NCBI GenBank assembly: GCA_963971575.1
Contig: OZ020620.1
Span: 34,921,992 to 34,985,991 of the forward strand
Length of the DNA: 64,000 bases
DNA from: Liopterus haemorrhoidalis
Taxonomy: Eukaryota > Arthropoda > Insecta > Coleoptera > Dytiscidae
Reading direction: 5' to 3'
Of the stretch, positions 32,549 through 44,725 are shown piece by piece; within the stretch, counting starts at the first letter, position 1; each line of letters begins with the position of its first letter. The notes under the pieces are model-generated. The model did no database searches. It was not told the DNA's origin and worked only from the letters and a program-made list of their open reading frames with translations. The translations under genes were made by a program, and so were the position numbers.

Positions 32549-32668
32549 ACCTAGAACGCTGTTATTTTCTACCCAAGCCATGTATTTAAGGTCCTACCGA
32601 CCAATTTAGAATATTTTGTTATTTTTGCCCCCCCCCCCCCCCAAGCTGAAATCCTGGCTACGTCCCTG

Positions 32669-33417
32669 TCTCCAGTTACATAAATATGGTGTCGAATATT
32701 TACAAATATTTAAAAAATTCAAATTATAACCTCAGGTTTCTCTCAATGATCGTTTATGAAAGAATTTTTTTTTAATTTTGAAAAAAATAAAATGACAATT
32801 ATGATTTTTTTTTTTTGTTGTGTCTTAATACTAATTAGGAGCTCTCAATTCCAAAACCTTCAACTATAGGGTTGTATCTCTTTTATTTCTTTTTTTTTAT
32901 GATTATTAGAAAATATAGGACTTAGTTTTTCTTATTTTGAGAGTAAATTCGAAAAAATATTTCTATTTCGTGAAAACTGTAAAGCCAGTACAAACAGTAA
33001 TCCATATGAAGCCGGGATCAATATAGGAAAGAAAATCCGCTTATCAAGTATAGAAAAATTGATCTGGCTTCTCATGAGAAAATATTGTAAAAAAATTTCA
33101 AAAGGGTTTCAGATTTTAAATTAATTTTTGTAAGTTATTTTAATTAAATTTTTGAATTAATACAGAGGTGTATTTAGATTAATACGTGTGTTATATTGGA
33201 ATTTCAGCGAGAAATGTTGGAAAAATCATCATCAACAATTTTTCTCTTATCTTTGCTGGATTTTTGCCTCCTTATTCATGTCCTTTCAATTTATTCTGAT
33301 CGCTAATTCTCCATTGATAATGCTCATGATGTTTATATCTTAGCCAACGCTATCCTTCCATCTCAGTCTTGGTCTTCCTTTGGGTCTTTTAAATTTTGAC
33401 AAGTTTATTCTTTTTTA
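32669..33417. other. AT-rich intronic sequence, nothing recognised
   Basis: No exon, RNA or transposon terminus recognised between the composite hAT and the next family A copy. Confidence 0.45.
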
Positions 33418-33960
<543 letters not shown>

Positions 33961-34763
33961 GTAGTAATAACGTTGCTCTGCAGTTCAACATGGGTATTGA
34001 AGAAATTGCCGCTTCCAATTGTTGCTGTAGAGAAATTGCAGCGTTTGACTTTTAAACACACTTTCACTTGCGATTTCTTCAACTACTTCCTCCACGTCAT
34101 TGTGCCTGAAAAAATATCCGGAATATCGGATATTAAATGAAAATTATCCAGATTATCGAATAGTCCAAATTGGTCGGATAATCCGGATATTCGGATATCC
34201 GGATTGGAAACCTTAGTATTAATCATTGACCAAAAAGACTAAAGTGGACCAGGATGGTATTTCAAAATGGCAGACAATAGTTTCCGGCTGTACAGAGGCG
34301 TAGGACAATTTATTAAAATAATTGTTATCGGTACAAAAAGAGAAAATACCAATCTTGATATTTTCAAAAGAAGCTAAAGATGGGAGATACAATCAATAAA
34401 ACACTATTGTACATCTGTAATTTATTATTATAAAATTAATGATACACACAAGTAAATACAGAACTTATAATAGAAAATTATGACGTCTATGTTGAGATTT
34501 ATCAAAATCTCATTAATTCACTTACATAATATGAATGGAAAATACTTACGAATGAAAAGCTATTCCTTTAGTCTTGACATATTGTGTTCTTGATCGTCCA
34601 CATGCAGTATAGGTAATCATTTTGACAAGATGCCAAATTTCAGGTTAAATGCGTAATTTTATATTAAATTATAAAACAACTAAAAACAATATTAGCCCTG
34701 TCTTTTATTTATGATTTATAAAATATGCATATACATTAAAGTATCAAAATAATTGTCAATAAG
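33961..34763. other. Intronic sequence with an ATCCGGAT-rich patch
   Basis: 34108-34205 is dense in atccgga/tcggatat words, probably part of an undefined palindromic MITE. Otherwise nothing recognised. Confidence 0.4.
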
Positions 34764-34976
34764 GATTAATAATAAATTAATCAAAACCAAAAATATCATA
34801 TGATTAATCGATTAACTGAAACAAAATAATCGATTATTTAAATCAGGGGTCCCCAAAATGGTCGATATCGATCCCCGGGGGTCGATATGACATTATTAGG
34901 GGTCGATACTGGCTCGGGGGTCTATGGAAAAACGTTAAAAATTACTAGTATAATTTTAATATATAACTGTGTAGCT

Positions 34977-35863
34977 TAGCGTTTCCCAAAGTGTGTTCCG
35001 CGATAAAATTCAGGGGTTCCGCGGGACATGGTGCTATTTATATCACTCTTGTTTCATAAAAATGGATATTAAAAAAATGGATTCAAGAATTTTTTTAAAA
35101 ATTTAATGACCTTTGCTGCTGTGGCAATTAGCCAGGACAATTTTTATTTGTGAAAAATTCCATGCCTGAACGGGATTTGAACCCGAGACCTTAGCAACGC
35201 AGAGCAGATGTGTTACCACTACGCTACGCCGGTCGGCAAAGATATAGTTAAAAATGTATTCAAGAAAATTACAAAAATAAATGTAATACAGATACACAGA
35301 AAAAACAACTTTTTGGTCTGATATATATGACCAATATCCTCATTTATCAAAAAGGGCTATTTGGTTTTTGTTACTGTTTGCAACTACGTACATGTGTGAA
35401 TCTGGATTTTTAAAATACGCTGATACAAAATCGAAATATCGCAGTAAACTATTTAAATGTTGCACCAGTTATTTGATATGAATATATATTTATTTAGAAT
35501 TTGATTATCCAATATTATACCAAATTTTGAAAGGATATTAGAATTGAAAAAGCAAAAGCATGTCTCTCATTAAACCTAGATGTATAAGGAAAGTGTCGAA
35601 CACTTTATATGAAAAATATGAATTCATGATTTTTTTTTTTTTAATTTTAATGTTCTAATTTTTAGGAAGACAATTAAAATGACTACTAATTTATAAATTC
35701 TTACTTTTCTATCGTATTTATAAAAGGAAATAGTTTACTGTAATGTAATTTATATACATTTTTTTGTATTATAGTTATATTAAAAAAATTCCATTAAAAG
35801 GGTTCCGTAATTTTTTGAACAGCGCATTAGGGTTCCGCGACAAAATAAGTTTGGGAACCACTG
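34977..35863. mobile_element. hAT MITE nested in the Buster-like element, perfect 8-bp TSD
   Basis: Ends tagcgtttcccaaag and tttgggaaccactg are inverted and flanked by gtgtagct (34969-34976 and 35864-35871). The interior is non-coding except for a tRNA-derived SINE insertion (~35130-35237). Confidence 0.88.
35130..35237 (-). repeat. tRNA-derived SINE, copy 1
   Basis: The minus strand reads ggcgtagcgtagtggtaaca (A-box-like tagcgtagtgg), then a cgggttcaaatcccg B-box arm, then gcatggaattttt. Copy 2 is at 50768-50875 in an unrelated context with a poly-A tail, which supports a SINE rather than a resident tRNA. It lacks a clean acceptor stem, so it is not a functional tRNA. Confidence 0.65.
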
Positions 35864-35981
35864 GTGTAGCTACATAGTTAATGACATCCAGACTCAGTTA
35901 CAAGGTAAGGATGTTACGATTATTAAAGTTCGGACACTTCTTTTAGGCTTCCAAGTTAAATTAGACTTATTTAGATCTTCA

Positions 35982-36500
35982 ATGTTACGAAGAGATTTTC
36001 AATATTTTTCGAATTTGCGACAGTTGGAAGTAAAAGATGAAGACTTGGAAATATACACAAAGCATCTTCAAAAATTGAGCGAAGATTTTAAATTGCGTTT
36101 TGAGAATTTAGAGAACATGTACATCCCAGATTGGATTATCGCACCCTTTTTTGCAGATGTTGAAAACATCGAAAGTAATATACAAGATGAACTTATTGAA
36201 TTGTCAGTTGATCTTGAAGCTAAAACGCTTTTTAAAAATGTTACTTTAAGTTACTTTTGGACTAATGTAAATGTTATACAGAAATATCCAAACCTTTCGG
36301 AAATGGTAGTTCCCTTTTTGCTAGCATTTCCAAGTTCGTATATGGTTGAGGCTGGTTTTAGCCATGTTAATTCCATCCTGACAAAACAGAGAAACAAGTT
36401 AGATATAGAATTCCGTGGCGATTTAAAGCTGAAATTAACTAATTTTGAACCCGACATTGCTAATCTTGCAAAGAGTCACCAACCACACCCGTCACTTTGA
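35982..36500 (+). pseudogene. hAT (Buster-type) transposase C-terminal fragment
   Basis: 172 residues, open. LRQLEVKDEDLEIYTKHLQKLSEDFKLRFENLE, then IPDWIIAPFFADVEN, and finally the hATC part YPNLSEMVVPFLLAFPSSYMVEAGFSHVNSILTKQRNKLD with LKLKLTNFEPDI. This is the C-terminal third of a Buster/SCAND3-ZBED-like transposase. The N-terminal BED finger and the first catalytic residues are absent, so it is inactive. Residues are well preserved compared with other hAT relics in the window. It is split from its 5' terminus by the nested MITE. Confidence 0.85.
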
Positions 36501-36769
36501 CAATGACAGGCAATTTTATTCAATAATAATATTATTGTGATGCAATTAGATATAATTATATTAGATAAATGTAATATAAATAAAAAACACTGTACAATAA
36601 ACAATATAAGAAAACACATAAGCGTAATTTTTGTTTGTCCTATTATAATAACGTAATTGTAAAATAGAGGGGGGACGATAAGCAGTCAAAAAACTCTTCT
36701 GGGGGTCGACGGTAAAAAAGTTTGGGGACCCCTGATTTATATCATTCGATTAATCGTTGCCATCTCTAC

Positions 36770-37207
36770 TCCTGAACACAGTGCTTAAATACCTTAATTT
36801 TTCCAGCTTCTCTATAATTTTCAATTGCACAAGTATTTGATATTAGAGATATTATAAAGCCAGTAGGTCCTTGAACTGTAGACTTAAGTGTAAAAGTTTA
36901 ATAATAATATGTATGTATGTTTTGAAACCACAAACCATTATGTTAGAGTTGCTTATTTGAATTGTGTTAAAGTTTAGAACCACAAATGACCACAGAGTAA
37001 CAGTTCTAATTATTTCTAACAACTTCTAAAATTAATTTCTCAGTTAAATACAATTGTTGTTACCAGATTTGAATAAGGCTCACAAACCTAACATAATTGA
37101 CTACTAAAACAATGTATTTTACAACAATTTGGATTGATAAAATTTATCCTTGTCGAATTTATCAGTAATGAATAATATTCTATGAGCCTCAATAGAGCTA
37201 TTTTGTA
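36770..37207. other. AT-rich intronic sequence, nothing recognised
   Basis: Between two hAT stacks. No gene-like signal. Confidence 0.45.
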
Positions 37208-37215
37208 CTGCTGTC

Positions 37216-38550
37216 CAGGGACGTAGCCAGGGGGGGCATAGGGGGCATTTACCCCCCCACCAGGATAGTTTAAATCCTGGTTAGTTTACCTTATATAAAA
37301 TATAATTTAGGTTGTTAGAAGTTTTCTTCACCTCTGGTAAATTTATAAATTTACCGGACTTTTATTATTTAATATACTATAAAAGACCTAGAACAGGGGT
37401 CGGCAACCTGCGGCTCTTTTGGAAAATTTTGTGGCTCTTTGAAAATTGGCTGGTTTTTATTTTAATATAATCTATTTTCTAATTTTCAACTTTCTGCCTG
37501 TACTATACAGGTTTTGTATTTTTCAGAATGTTTTACGGTGCAATTCGCGCCCGGTAATTCCCCGAGTTACTGCATATTCCCTTTTAGAAGAAGTTATTTG
37601 TTTCGAAAAAAAGTTATCTGTATTTGCGAATGATTTATGTGCAATTTAAAAACATTTTTACATTTTATTAATTTACAAAAACATGCTATTACTGCAATTT
37701 TTTTTTTTGCACAAATTATTGTTAACATGAAAGAAGCTTTTCGAGATAGATTTAAAGAGTTTAGAAAATATAAAGCTACACTAGATTTTTTGACAATAGA
37801 GTTTGAGTAGTAGATATGTAGCAATAACATTTATCACCTTCAATTAGTGGATTTGAAATCCAAAGGTTTATGGAATTATATATTCTTAAAACTTAATTCT
37901 GAACAGGAAAATTTAGAAAGAAAAAAGTGAATTTTATCTTCCCAGCATAAGTGGACCGAAATTCGTAATCTTCAAAATGTAGATAAAGTTCTTTTCGAAG
38001 CTTGGAACCGTCTTCCAGAATCGTTCAATCTTCAAAAAATTATGCTTTTGGGCTACTGATAATTTTCGGATTCACATATTACTGTAAGCAAATCTTTTCA
38101 CATATGAAATATATAAAAACTAGAGTGCTGCCGTAAGTTAAAGATTACTGAATATTCACCAAATATTGAAGTCTTATAGAACACTATAAAGGAGCAATCG
38201 TCCCATTAAAAAAATTATTATATTGTAATATACTGGCAACTACAATAGGTATCACAAACTAAATGTATAAGTAAATATTAATTTATTGTAATACTTGATT
38301 ATTTTAAAACAAATAAACAATTTTTACGTTTTTTTCTTAAATATAGCATATATTTTTTAGCGGCTCTTTGATGTTATTGTGTTTTTTTTTCAATATAGAT
38401 TTGGCTCTTTGTCACTGAAAGGTTGCCGACCCTTGACCTAGAACGCTGTTATTTTCTACCCAAGCCATGTAATTAAGGTCGTACCGACCAATTTAGAATA
38501 TTTTATTATTTTTGCCCCCCCCCCAAGCTGAAATCCTTGCTACGTCCCTG
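37216..38550. mobile_element. Composite hAT element, copy 2, 8-bp TSD
   Basis: Same outer ends as copy 1, flanked by ctgctgtc (37208-37215, 38551-38558). The inner hAT occupies 37394-38435 with a perfect acctagaa duplication at 37386-37393 and 38436-38443. Copies 1 and 2 differ by scattered substitutions and indels, including a deletion in the hATC region of copy 2. Confidence 0.9.
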
Positions 38551-38575
38551 CTGCTGTCAATAAAACTACGAGCTG

Positions 38576-38862
38576 CGTAAATTAAGTAACCGGACTGATT
38601 TCATTTATTTTTTTTTATTCGAATAGAATTACAATTCAGTATTGTCTCCCTAAAAATAACTTCCTTGGGAAGCCACACAGGGCTGTAGACGGTTCTTCCA
38701 ATCCTCATAGCAGTGCTGGAACTCGGATACTAGAATAGCTGGATGACGTCCCTTGGGGTGATTTTTCAATCTTGGGAAGAGGAAAAAGTCACAAGGACTC
38801 AAATCAGGCGAATAAGAAGGCTGAGGAGCCACAGGAATGTTTTAACTGGCTAAAAACTCGTT
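38576..38862 (-). pseudogene. mariner transposase C-terminal fragment
   Basis: The minus strand reads FLAS*NIPVAPQPSYSPDLSPCDFFLFPRLKNHPKG, then VSEFQHCYEDWKNRLQPCVASQGSYF. It is the same family as 22611-23293, with one internal stop and a deletion removing the HFGTLENIQTS stretch. The 3' terminal repeat (gtaaattaagtaaccggact) is at 38578-38597, directly next to the composite hAT. Confidence 0.85.
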
Positions 38863-39515
38863 TATTGAAATTGTTTTGTGACTATTTTTGATCTGATTAG
38901 GGATTTATACAGGGTGGTTAGCGTATATCTATCTGCTCCATTTGGAATGTCCCAGCATCTTAAGTACATTAAGTTTTCTGTAGCATTCTACTTTTATGTT
39001 TCCCACTGATGAAGTCTTTAATGACGATAAAATTGTTTCTTCGTCCAGCAAATATTGTAACACATTTGTTGCATTTTATAAACATCTTGTTATTTCGGAT
39101 TTTAGTGGAAAGTTATATTTTTGTAACATTTTGGACGCCTTGACAAAGCAAACATTAAGAACAGGCGGCACTACATAAAAACTCGACCGCGTAGAAAATT
39201 GTTAATCTTTGCCTTTCGCAATATAGCAAGTGTTACATAGCACGTACTGCTAAATTAAATAAATTATTGGCAATATAAGATGTGTAAAGCGTAGTTCAGC
39301 AAACTTAGAATGAAGTATTAGATCTCTTAACCCATTTAAACCTGAAACTTTTTTTGAAAAAAAAATTCTTATTTTGTATAAATTTAGTTAATTGTGTATA
39401 AATATGCATGAAAATGATCATAATTTTTTTTTTTACTGATCAGAATAGCCATAACATGCTGTACTTTTTAAAGGACGGTAGGATTATATACTACTATAAG
39501 AATAATAACAACCTA

Positions 39516-40204
39516 CAGTCTTTCCAAACGGTTATGCGGAACTAAATGGTAATTTCGTTCTTTTAGGTTGTCACGAGAAGGGACCTTGCTTGGGTTATTT
39601 CATTTTTCATGTTGGAATGTCAAAATTTAAAATTCCAACAATGAAACCATGGAAACGAATCACATATGTCAAAATTAAATTATTTTTTTTTACATATTTT
39701 AATGACAAAAAAACAAATAAACGGGAAATTTGTATTAAGAATGACACAAAAAATATAAATATAAAGAAAAAATTTTAAAATGATATTAACCTTAAACAAA
39801 AAATGTTTATTGTAAGTATGATTTACAAAGCTTAAACAAAACGGCCGAAAAGCACGATTTAAACGATGAAAGTAACTAGATTGTAAAATTTAGTTCCGTC
39901 TAAAGCCTGTAATACATGATGCGATTTCTCGTTTTGAATCTCGTACGAGTTATCGTACAAGAATTATTGTATCGTGTACTACAGGATTTTCGTACGAGAT
40001 CTTGTACGATATTGAAAACCATCCAATATTTATGCTCCAGAGCTAAAATATTGTATAGAAATGAACAGATATCGGCGCAGTAGATTATTGCGCATAGTCA
40101 CGTGACCGATACCGTTAGGAATATTTATCGTACGATAACTCGTACGAGATTCAAAACGAGAAATCGCATCATGTATTACAGGCTTAACCGTTTGGAACAG
40201 AGTT
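39516..40204. mobile_element. TACAGTCTGTTCC MITE, copy 1, split by a Harbinger-type MITE
   Basis: Colinear with the copies at 44319-44725 and 51289-51686 (TA-flanked; ends cagtctgttccaaacggtta). Here the right end is mutated (acagagt) and a 281-bp MITE is inserted at 39904-40184. Confidence 0.8.
39904..40184. mobile_element. MITE with perfect 55-bp TIRs and TAA duplication
   Basis: 39904-39958 (agcctgtaatacatgatgcg...) is the exact reverse complement of 40130-40184. The flanks are TAA at 39901-39903 and 40185-40187. The interrupted host MITE confirms the boundaries. The TAA duplication suggests PIF/Harbinger-type mobilisation. The perfect arms imply recent insertion or gene conversion. Confidence 0.9.
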
Positions 40205-40322
40205 TATTTATTTAAATGCTTTATTAATTCCAAAATATTTTATAAACTCTAATATAAACTAAACTATAAAATCATTTGCTTGTATGATAGTCCAAAAAAC
40301 AATTTTTAGGATGTAAACCTTA

Positions 40323-41149
40323 TGGTCTATTTCAAAGTAGAAAAAAGTAGATAGCGCTGCGAACCGAGTACGATTTACACTGATCAAATACAGTATAGCG
40401 GGAAATTTAAAATAAGTTACAACTAGGGCATGGGCGTAGCAACTGGGTTAGCAAGTGATTTTTTTAATATAAAAAAGGTTAATAAGATATTGAAATAAAC
40501 AAGGCAGATAATACACTTACGTTATTTATACGACATAAATTCAGTTTAATGGGAAATTTTAAAAAGTTAAAAAAATATTAATTTTAAAAATTATGTACTA
40601 TATATAAAAAGAGAGATTTGGCTAAAAGAGTTTAAACAAAGCAATAAAACAGACAATATATCTTCAGAGCTAAAGTTTCTTATTTAAATAATTATTGTAA
40701 ATAAAATTTTAAAATATATTTATATATGAAGGTCTAAAAATTATATCAATAACTTTTTCTTTGGGCATAATCAGCTGGGCTGTCTTTTGGCCTCACATTA
40801 GTCCTCTTTCTTGATCTGTTAATTGTCAACTGTCAAAAAATATTTATATGTCCGATAACCTAAAAAATATTTAATTGCGTAAAAACAAATTACATGGAGA
40901 ATTTTCTTCATAAAATCTACGCCAAGAATATAAATAAAAGTCTAAATATGTAAATAATAACAAAATATATGAGAAAAATTAAATAATATAAATAATATAT
41001 ATTTCCAATATACGACACTGAACATCTGTCAACTTGGACTAAAAACAATATTTTTACAGTGTAATAGGGATGACGATCTAAACCAATCCGAAGCAAGGAC
41101 AAACAGCTCCTATCTTCTTACACACATTTTTCTACTTTGAAATAGACCA
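40323..41149. mobile_element. TA-flanked element with TGGTCTATTTCAAAGTAGAAAAA ends, copy 1
   Basis: Inverted ends tggtctatttcaaagtagaa and its complement are flanked by TA (40321-40322, 41150-41151). The second copy, at 48196-49669, is inverted. Non-coding; short frames such as 40917-41102 are conserved between copies only because the DNA is. Confidence 0.85.
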
Positions 41150-41227
41150 TAGGTACATTTTTTACAAACAAAATTAGCTTTTTTGCTGCAAACAGCGCAA
41201 TGTCTTTGAGCCAAATAAATTGATGGC

Positions 41228-41425
41228 CAGGGACCCCAGAGAGTTGTGTTTGTTTTGTTTCACTCTGGATGGTCAGGGACCTCAAGGAGTTCAGAGGAAC
41301 TCTGGATGGTCAGGGACCTCAAGGAGTTGTTGAACCTAAAATGGTCGTGTTTGTTTTGTTCGACGCTGAATGTTCAAGGACCTCAAGGAGTTCAGTGAAA
41401 CTCTGGATGGTCAGGAACCTCAAGG
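41228..41425 (+). repeat. Minisatellite (ctctggatggtcagggacctcaaggagtt)n
   Basis: Four to five diverged units of ~45-60 bp built on ggatggtcagggacctcaag.gagtt, within the piggyBac-like element. Confidence 0.8.
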
Positions 41426-41643
41426 AGACGGGCAAAACTAACATTATGTTTTCGTTTACTCTGTTTTATTTTGCAGTTATTAAATTCTGAAGATACCGCG
41501 AGGACGTGGCAGGAGCAGGACGGCCGTGTTACGATAATAAGTTGTTTTATTTTTCAGTTATTTTGAGTAAATAATGTTAAATAACATAAATCTCATTAAT
41601 GTATCAAAAACTTCATAAATAAAATATGGAAGGACATAATCCT

Positions 41644-41665
41644 ACCGTCCTTTTAAAAGGACGGT
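41644..41665. repeat. Perfect 22-bp palindrome
   Basis: accgtccttt followed by its complement, centred on ttttaaaa. The same half-word lies near both ends of the piggyBac-like element, so it may be a transposase-binding repeat. Confidence 0.75.
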
Positions 41666-42018
41666 GGCTTTATTCATTGAATACCGTTTGCCGGTTTCAA
41701 CAAAATTTAAGTTTTTGAGGTTATGAGTATATAAAAATATACAGTCTAACATAAAATGTATTTTGTAATTTTAAAATTTAAGAATAATAATAAAATAACT
41801 TTCCTAGAACTAGCCATTGTCAATGCTCATAAAACGTAAGCGATTGAAACGCCAATAAAATTTACAAAAATGACAACAATTGTTTGAAACTTGCTATAAA
41901 TGATGTTTATAAACACAGTGATCATAACATATTACGCCATCTCAAATTATTTGTTTTTACTAATTTAGCGCGATTTTTGAAAATCCTTTTAAAAGGACGG
42001 TAGGTTTAAATGGGTTAA

Positions 42019-43074
42019 TACAGTAATTCTTATCCTTTTTTGACTTGCGTACCCCTTAGCTACCCATTTTCCTAAATTTTACGCTTCATATTAGAAATAT
42101 CTTTTTTTTCACATTTATATATTGTAACATATTTAACAGTGGCGTCGCGAGAAAACTCCGCAATAAGGGCGCATTTGCCGCGGATAATCTATAAACTAAT
42201 CCGTATCTGTATCCGCGGATATGAACTTTTTATGATCTGCACATACCTACTACGGACAAAAACGACTTCTACATCAAAAGAATGCCAATAGTTGCAAATG
42301 TGGAGATTTTTAATTTTAAAATCACAAAAGATGAACAATGGCCTAACTAGAACTCATAGGCCCATATGTAAATATTTCTTGGGCCCACTTGATTTATAAA
42401 ACTTAAAGAAAGATCAAATTTAAAAGTAAAAAGTATCAATAGCTAACTATTTGAATAATAAATTTGGGGATTTTGCTGCTTCTGCCCTATATGAGGACCT
42501 AAATCAAGTTACTCCTTAAACTAGCCGCGTATACAAAAGAAAAATTTACCGTAAGCGCCTAAAAAGAGATTCTACTGTAAAAATTGATTAATTTCACAAA
42601 ACATTAAACCGTTTTTAACCATTTTTATGTTTTGTTGTACAAAAAAAACTGGTTTTATCGTCCGATTTAAGTTGTTTTTAAATTTAACCGTTTATACCAG
42701 CAATAAAAATAAAATACTCTTGTGTTTTTCTGTTGTTACGACTATTAAATTCAAAAATAAAAATAATTGCTTTTAGCAATTGCTCGGCAATTAAAATTGC
42801 ACATCTGATACCACGTCTGTATTTTCTATTCGTAATAAAAAACAAAATTTTCCTAAAATCATATATTTGGATGATTAACACATACAAACACGATTTCGTT
42901 TTTTTCTTTTTTTGGGTTTTATTTCTATGACAGATGAAGACTCTGAAGACAATATTCCTTCTGATACTGATGACGATGATAGTTTATGAGTTGCCATTGG
43001 ATATAAAGAATCTACCCAAAATATTTTTGAAACTCTTTCAATTTCACTTGACCTAAAAAATATATATGTTAAAT
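42019..43074. other. Intronic sequence, nothing secure
   Basis: A short acidic frame (MTDEDSEDNIPSDTDDDDSL, 42929-42990) resembles the acidic start of some piggyBac transposases but has no continuation. The rest is unremarkable. Confidence 0.35.
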
Positions 43075-43238
43075 CAGAGGCGAATTAAGCGGTGGGTGGA
43101 CTGGGCGGCCGCCCGGGGCCCACGAAGCCGGGGGGCCTACCGAAGTCTATATACAAATATTTCCATTATATTTAAAATAATAGAAGGCCCATTTTAATTT
43201 TACTGCCCAGTGCCCCCAAGCAACTTAATTCGCCACTG
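43075..43238. mobile_element. Short hAT-like MITE
   Basis: Ends cagaggcgaattaagcgg and gcaacttaattcgccactg are inverted, with a GC-rich interior (ggcggccgcccggggccc). The 8-bp flanks do not match, so the duplication has decayed or an end is misplaced. Confidence 0.65.
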
Positions 43239-44000
43239 CTCGAGCCGGTTTATGACTCTATGACTAGCTGGAATGTGATCGGCGAGATGCATTTTTGTTT
43301 GAATAATCTGCGTGTATTTTGATTATTTGCTTCATTTTATAAAAATCTGTCTATCTATCAATATGTGAGCTGTGAAAGAGAAAGGTGAATTTATATTAAC
43401 TAAAAAATCTACCCCCTCTCCCGTAACATTACTTCTAAACACCATTAATTTGTCAGACATAGGGTAGGCCTAGGGGCTCCGTCATAGAAATTGACTCAGG
43501 GGAAAGAAATTGATTAAAAAAGGGCTCCGCAAGTAAAAAAAGGTTGGGAACCACTGGTCTAGAGAATAATTGGGGCTTTAATCGTTTAAAACGTTTTGAG
43601 ATAATGAGAATTTTTTGAAAGGCATAATTTACATTATTTGTGAAAATTGTAAAATAAAAAAAATCACAACTCAAAAATGGTTAGAGATAGCGACCAGCGG
43701 TTGAAATTTTTGGATTCCTTGTAGTTTATTTAGTCTAGAAAAAATTTGAGGCCTTACTCGTTTTGCGTATTTTAAAATTATGACAAATTTTAATATGGCG
43801 TGATATATAGAAATATTCATCTTCGCATGGATATATTTCAAAAACGAAATGCAATAAAGACCTGTGGTTGAAATTTCTGAAATCTTGAAGTCCTAATTGT
43901 AACCAGAAAAAAAAATTTGAAGTTTTTTTATTTAAAAAAATTTTTTTTTTTGAAAATTTTGAAAATTGCTAACAAAAAAATGGTTAGGGATATAAATATA
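43239..44000. other. Intronic sequence with a solo hAT end
   Basis: 43534-43556 (aaaaaaaggttgggaaccactg) looks like the right end of another hAT MITE whose left end was not found. Otherwise nothing. Confidence 0.4.
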
Positions 44001-44295
44001 AGCAGTTCACTTTTGTAAGAACAAACTAAGAGGGAATTTTGTTTTCAATAGTTTGTAGCTTTGAAGCTGTATGTCATGTTGGTATTAAAAAATGTCACTT
44101 TTTTGAAAATGTCTATCCATTTGACAGATGTCATAATGAAAAATGATATCTTAATTATAATGATCATAACCTTATCAACCTAAAGTCGGTTTTACAGCGT
44201 AAGGAATATGTTTAATTGACATTTAAAGTCAGGAACACACCATAAAAGTAACCAAAATAACCAGATCTAGTGTGTTCTTACAAAAGTGAACAGCG
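44001..44295. mobile_element. ~300-bp TA-flanked MITE (AGCTGTTCACTTTTGTAAGAA), copy 1
   Basis: Ends agcagttcacttttgtaaga and its complement (...cttacaaaagtgaacagcg) are flanked by TA. Homologous copies are at 48168-49942 (split), 49949-50242 and 50897-51192, with fragments at 46358-46426 and 50645-50895. Confidence 0.82.
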
Positions 44296-44318
44296 TATAT
44301 GCGGCTTGAATACACATA

Positions 44319-44725
44319 CAGTCTGTTCCAAACGGTTAAGCGAAACTAAATTTTGCAATCTAGTTACTTTCATCGTTTAAATCGTGCTTTTCGACCGTTT
44401 TGTTTAAGCTTTGTAAATCATACTTACAATACACATTTTTTGGTTAATGTTAATATCATTTTAATTTGTCATTTTCTTTATATTTTGATTTTTTGTGTCA
44501 TTCTTAATACAAATTTCCCATTTATTAATTTTTTTGTCATTAAAATATATAAAAAAATAATTTAATTTTGACATAGGTCATTCGTTTCCATGGTTTCATT
44601 GTTGTAATTTTAAATTTTGACATTCCAACCTGAAAAATGAAATAACCCAAGCAAGGTCCCTTGTCGTGACAACCTAAAAGAACGAAATTCCCATTTAGTT
44701 CCGCCTAAGCGTTTGAAACAGACTG
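44319..44725. mobile_element. TACAGTCTGTTCC MITE, copy 2
   Basis: TA-flanked (44317-44318, 44726-44727). Inverted ends cagtctgttccaaacggtta / gcgtttgaaacagactg; 407 bp, AT-rich interior, non-coding. Confidence 0.85.

Larger units (their letters stand above)
31291..32668. mobile_element. Composite hAT element, copy 1 (hAT within hAT), 8-bp TSD
   Basis: Outer ends cagggacgtagccagggggg and atcctggctacgtccctg are inverted and flanked by a perfect duplication tctccagt (31283-31290, 32669-32676). Inside, a second hAT (31469-32548) is embedded. The same nested arrangement recurs at 37216-38550 with a different outer TSD, so the composite moved as one unit. Confidence 0.9.
34844..36734 (+). mobile_element. 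Buster-like hAT element with 14-bp TIRs
   Basis: Perfect inverted ends caggggtccccaaa / tttggggacccctg. Flanks atttaaat (34836-34843) and atttatat (36735-36742) agree at 7 of 8. It carries the transposase fragment 35982-36500 and is itself split by 34977-35863. Confidence 0.88.
34764..36769. mobile_element. TAGAGATGGCAACG MITE, partial, host of a nested stack
   Basis: 34764-34843 (ggattaataataaattaatc...ataatcgattatt) plus 36743-36769 (gattaatcgttgccatctct) are colinear with the MITE at 18459-19427 read in reverse. Everything between is a later insertion. The far left terminus was not found. Confidence 0.75.
39331..42014. mobile_element. piggyBac-like element (TTAA target) carrying nested insertions
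   Basis: Inverted ends cccatttaaacct / aggtttaaatggg are flanked by TTAA at 39327-39330 and 42015-42018, as expected for piggyBac. The internal word ttttaaaaggacggtagg occurs at both ends and as a perfect palindrome at 41644-41665. It contains the insertions at 39516-40204 and 40323-41149 and a minisatellite at 41228-41425. No transposase was seen. Confidence 0.82.

Noticed and set aside
35161..35237. Functional tRNA gene on the minus strand
   Set aside because: Good A and B boxes, but no proper acceptor stem, and a second copy with a poly-A tail indicates a SINE.
40917..41102. Conserved 61-aa frame also present at 48243-48428
   Set aside because: It recurs because the underlying TA-flanked element is duplicated; hydrophobic low-complexity product, no domain.
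42929..42990. Start of a piggyBac transposase (acidic MTDEDSEDN... peptide)
   Set aside because: Only 20 residues followed by a stop; no downstream transposase motifs in any frame.
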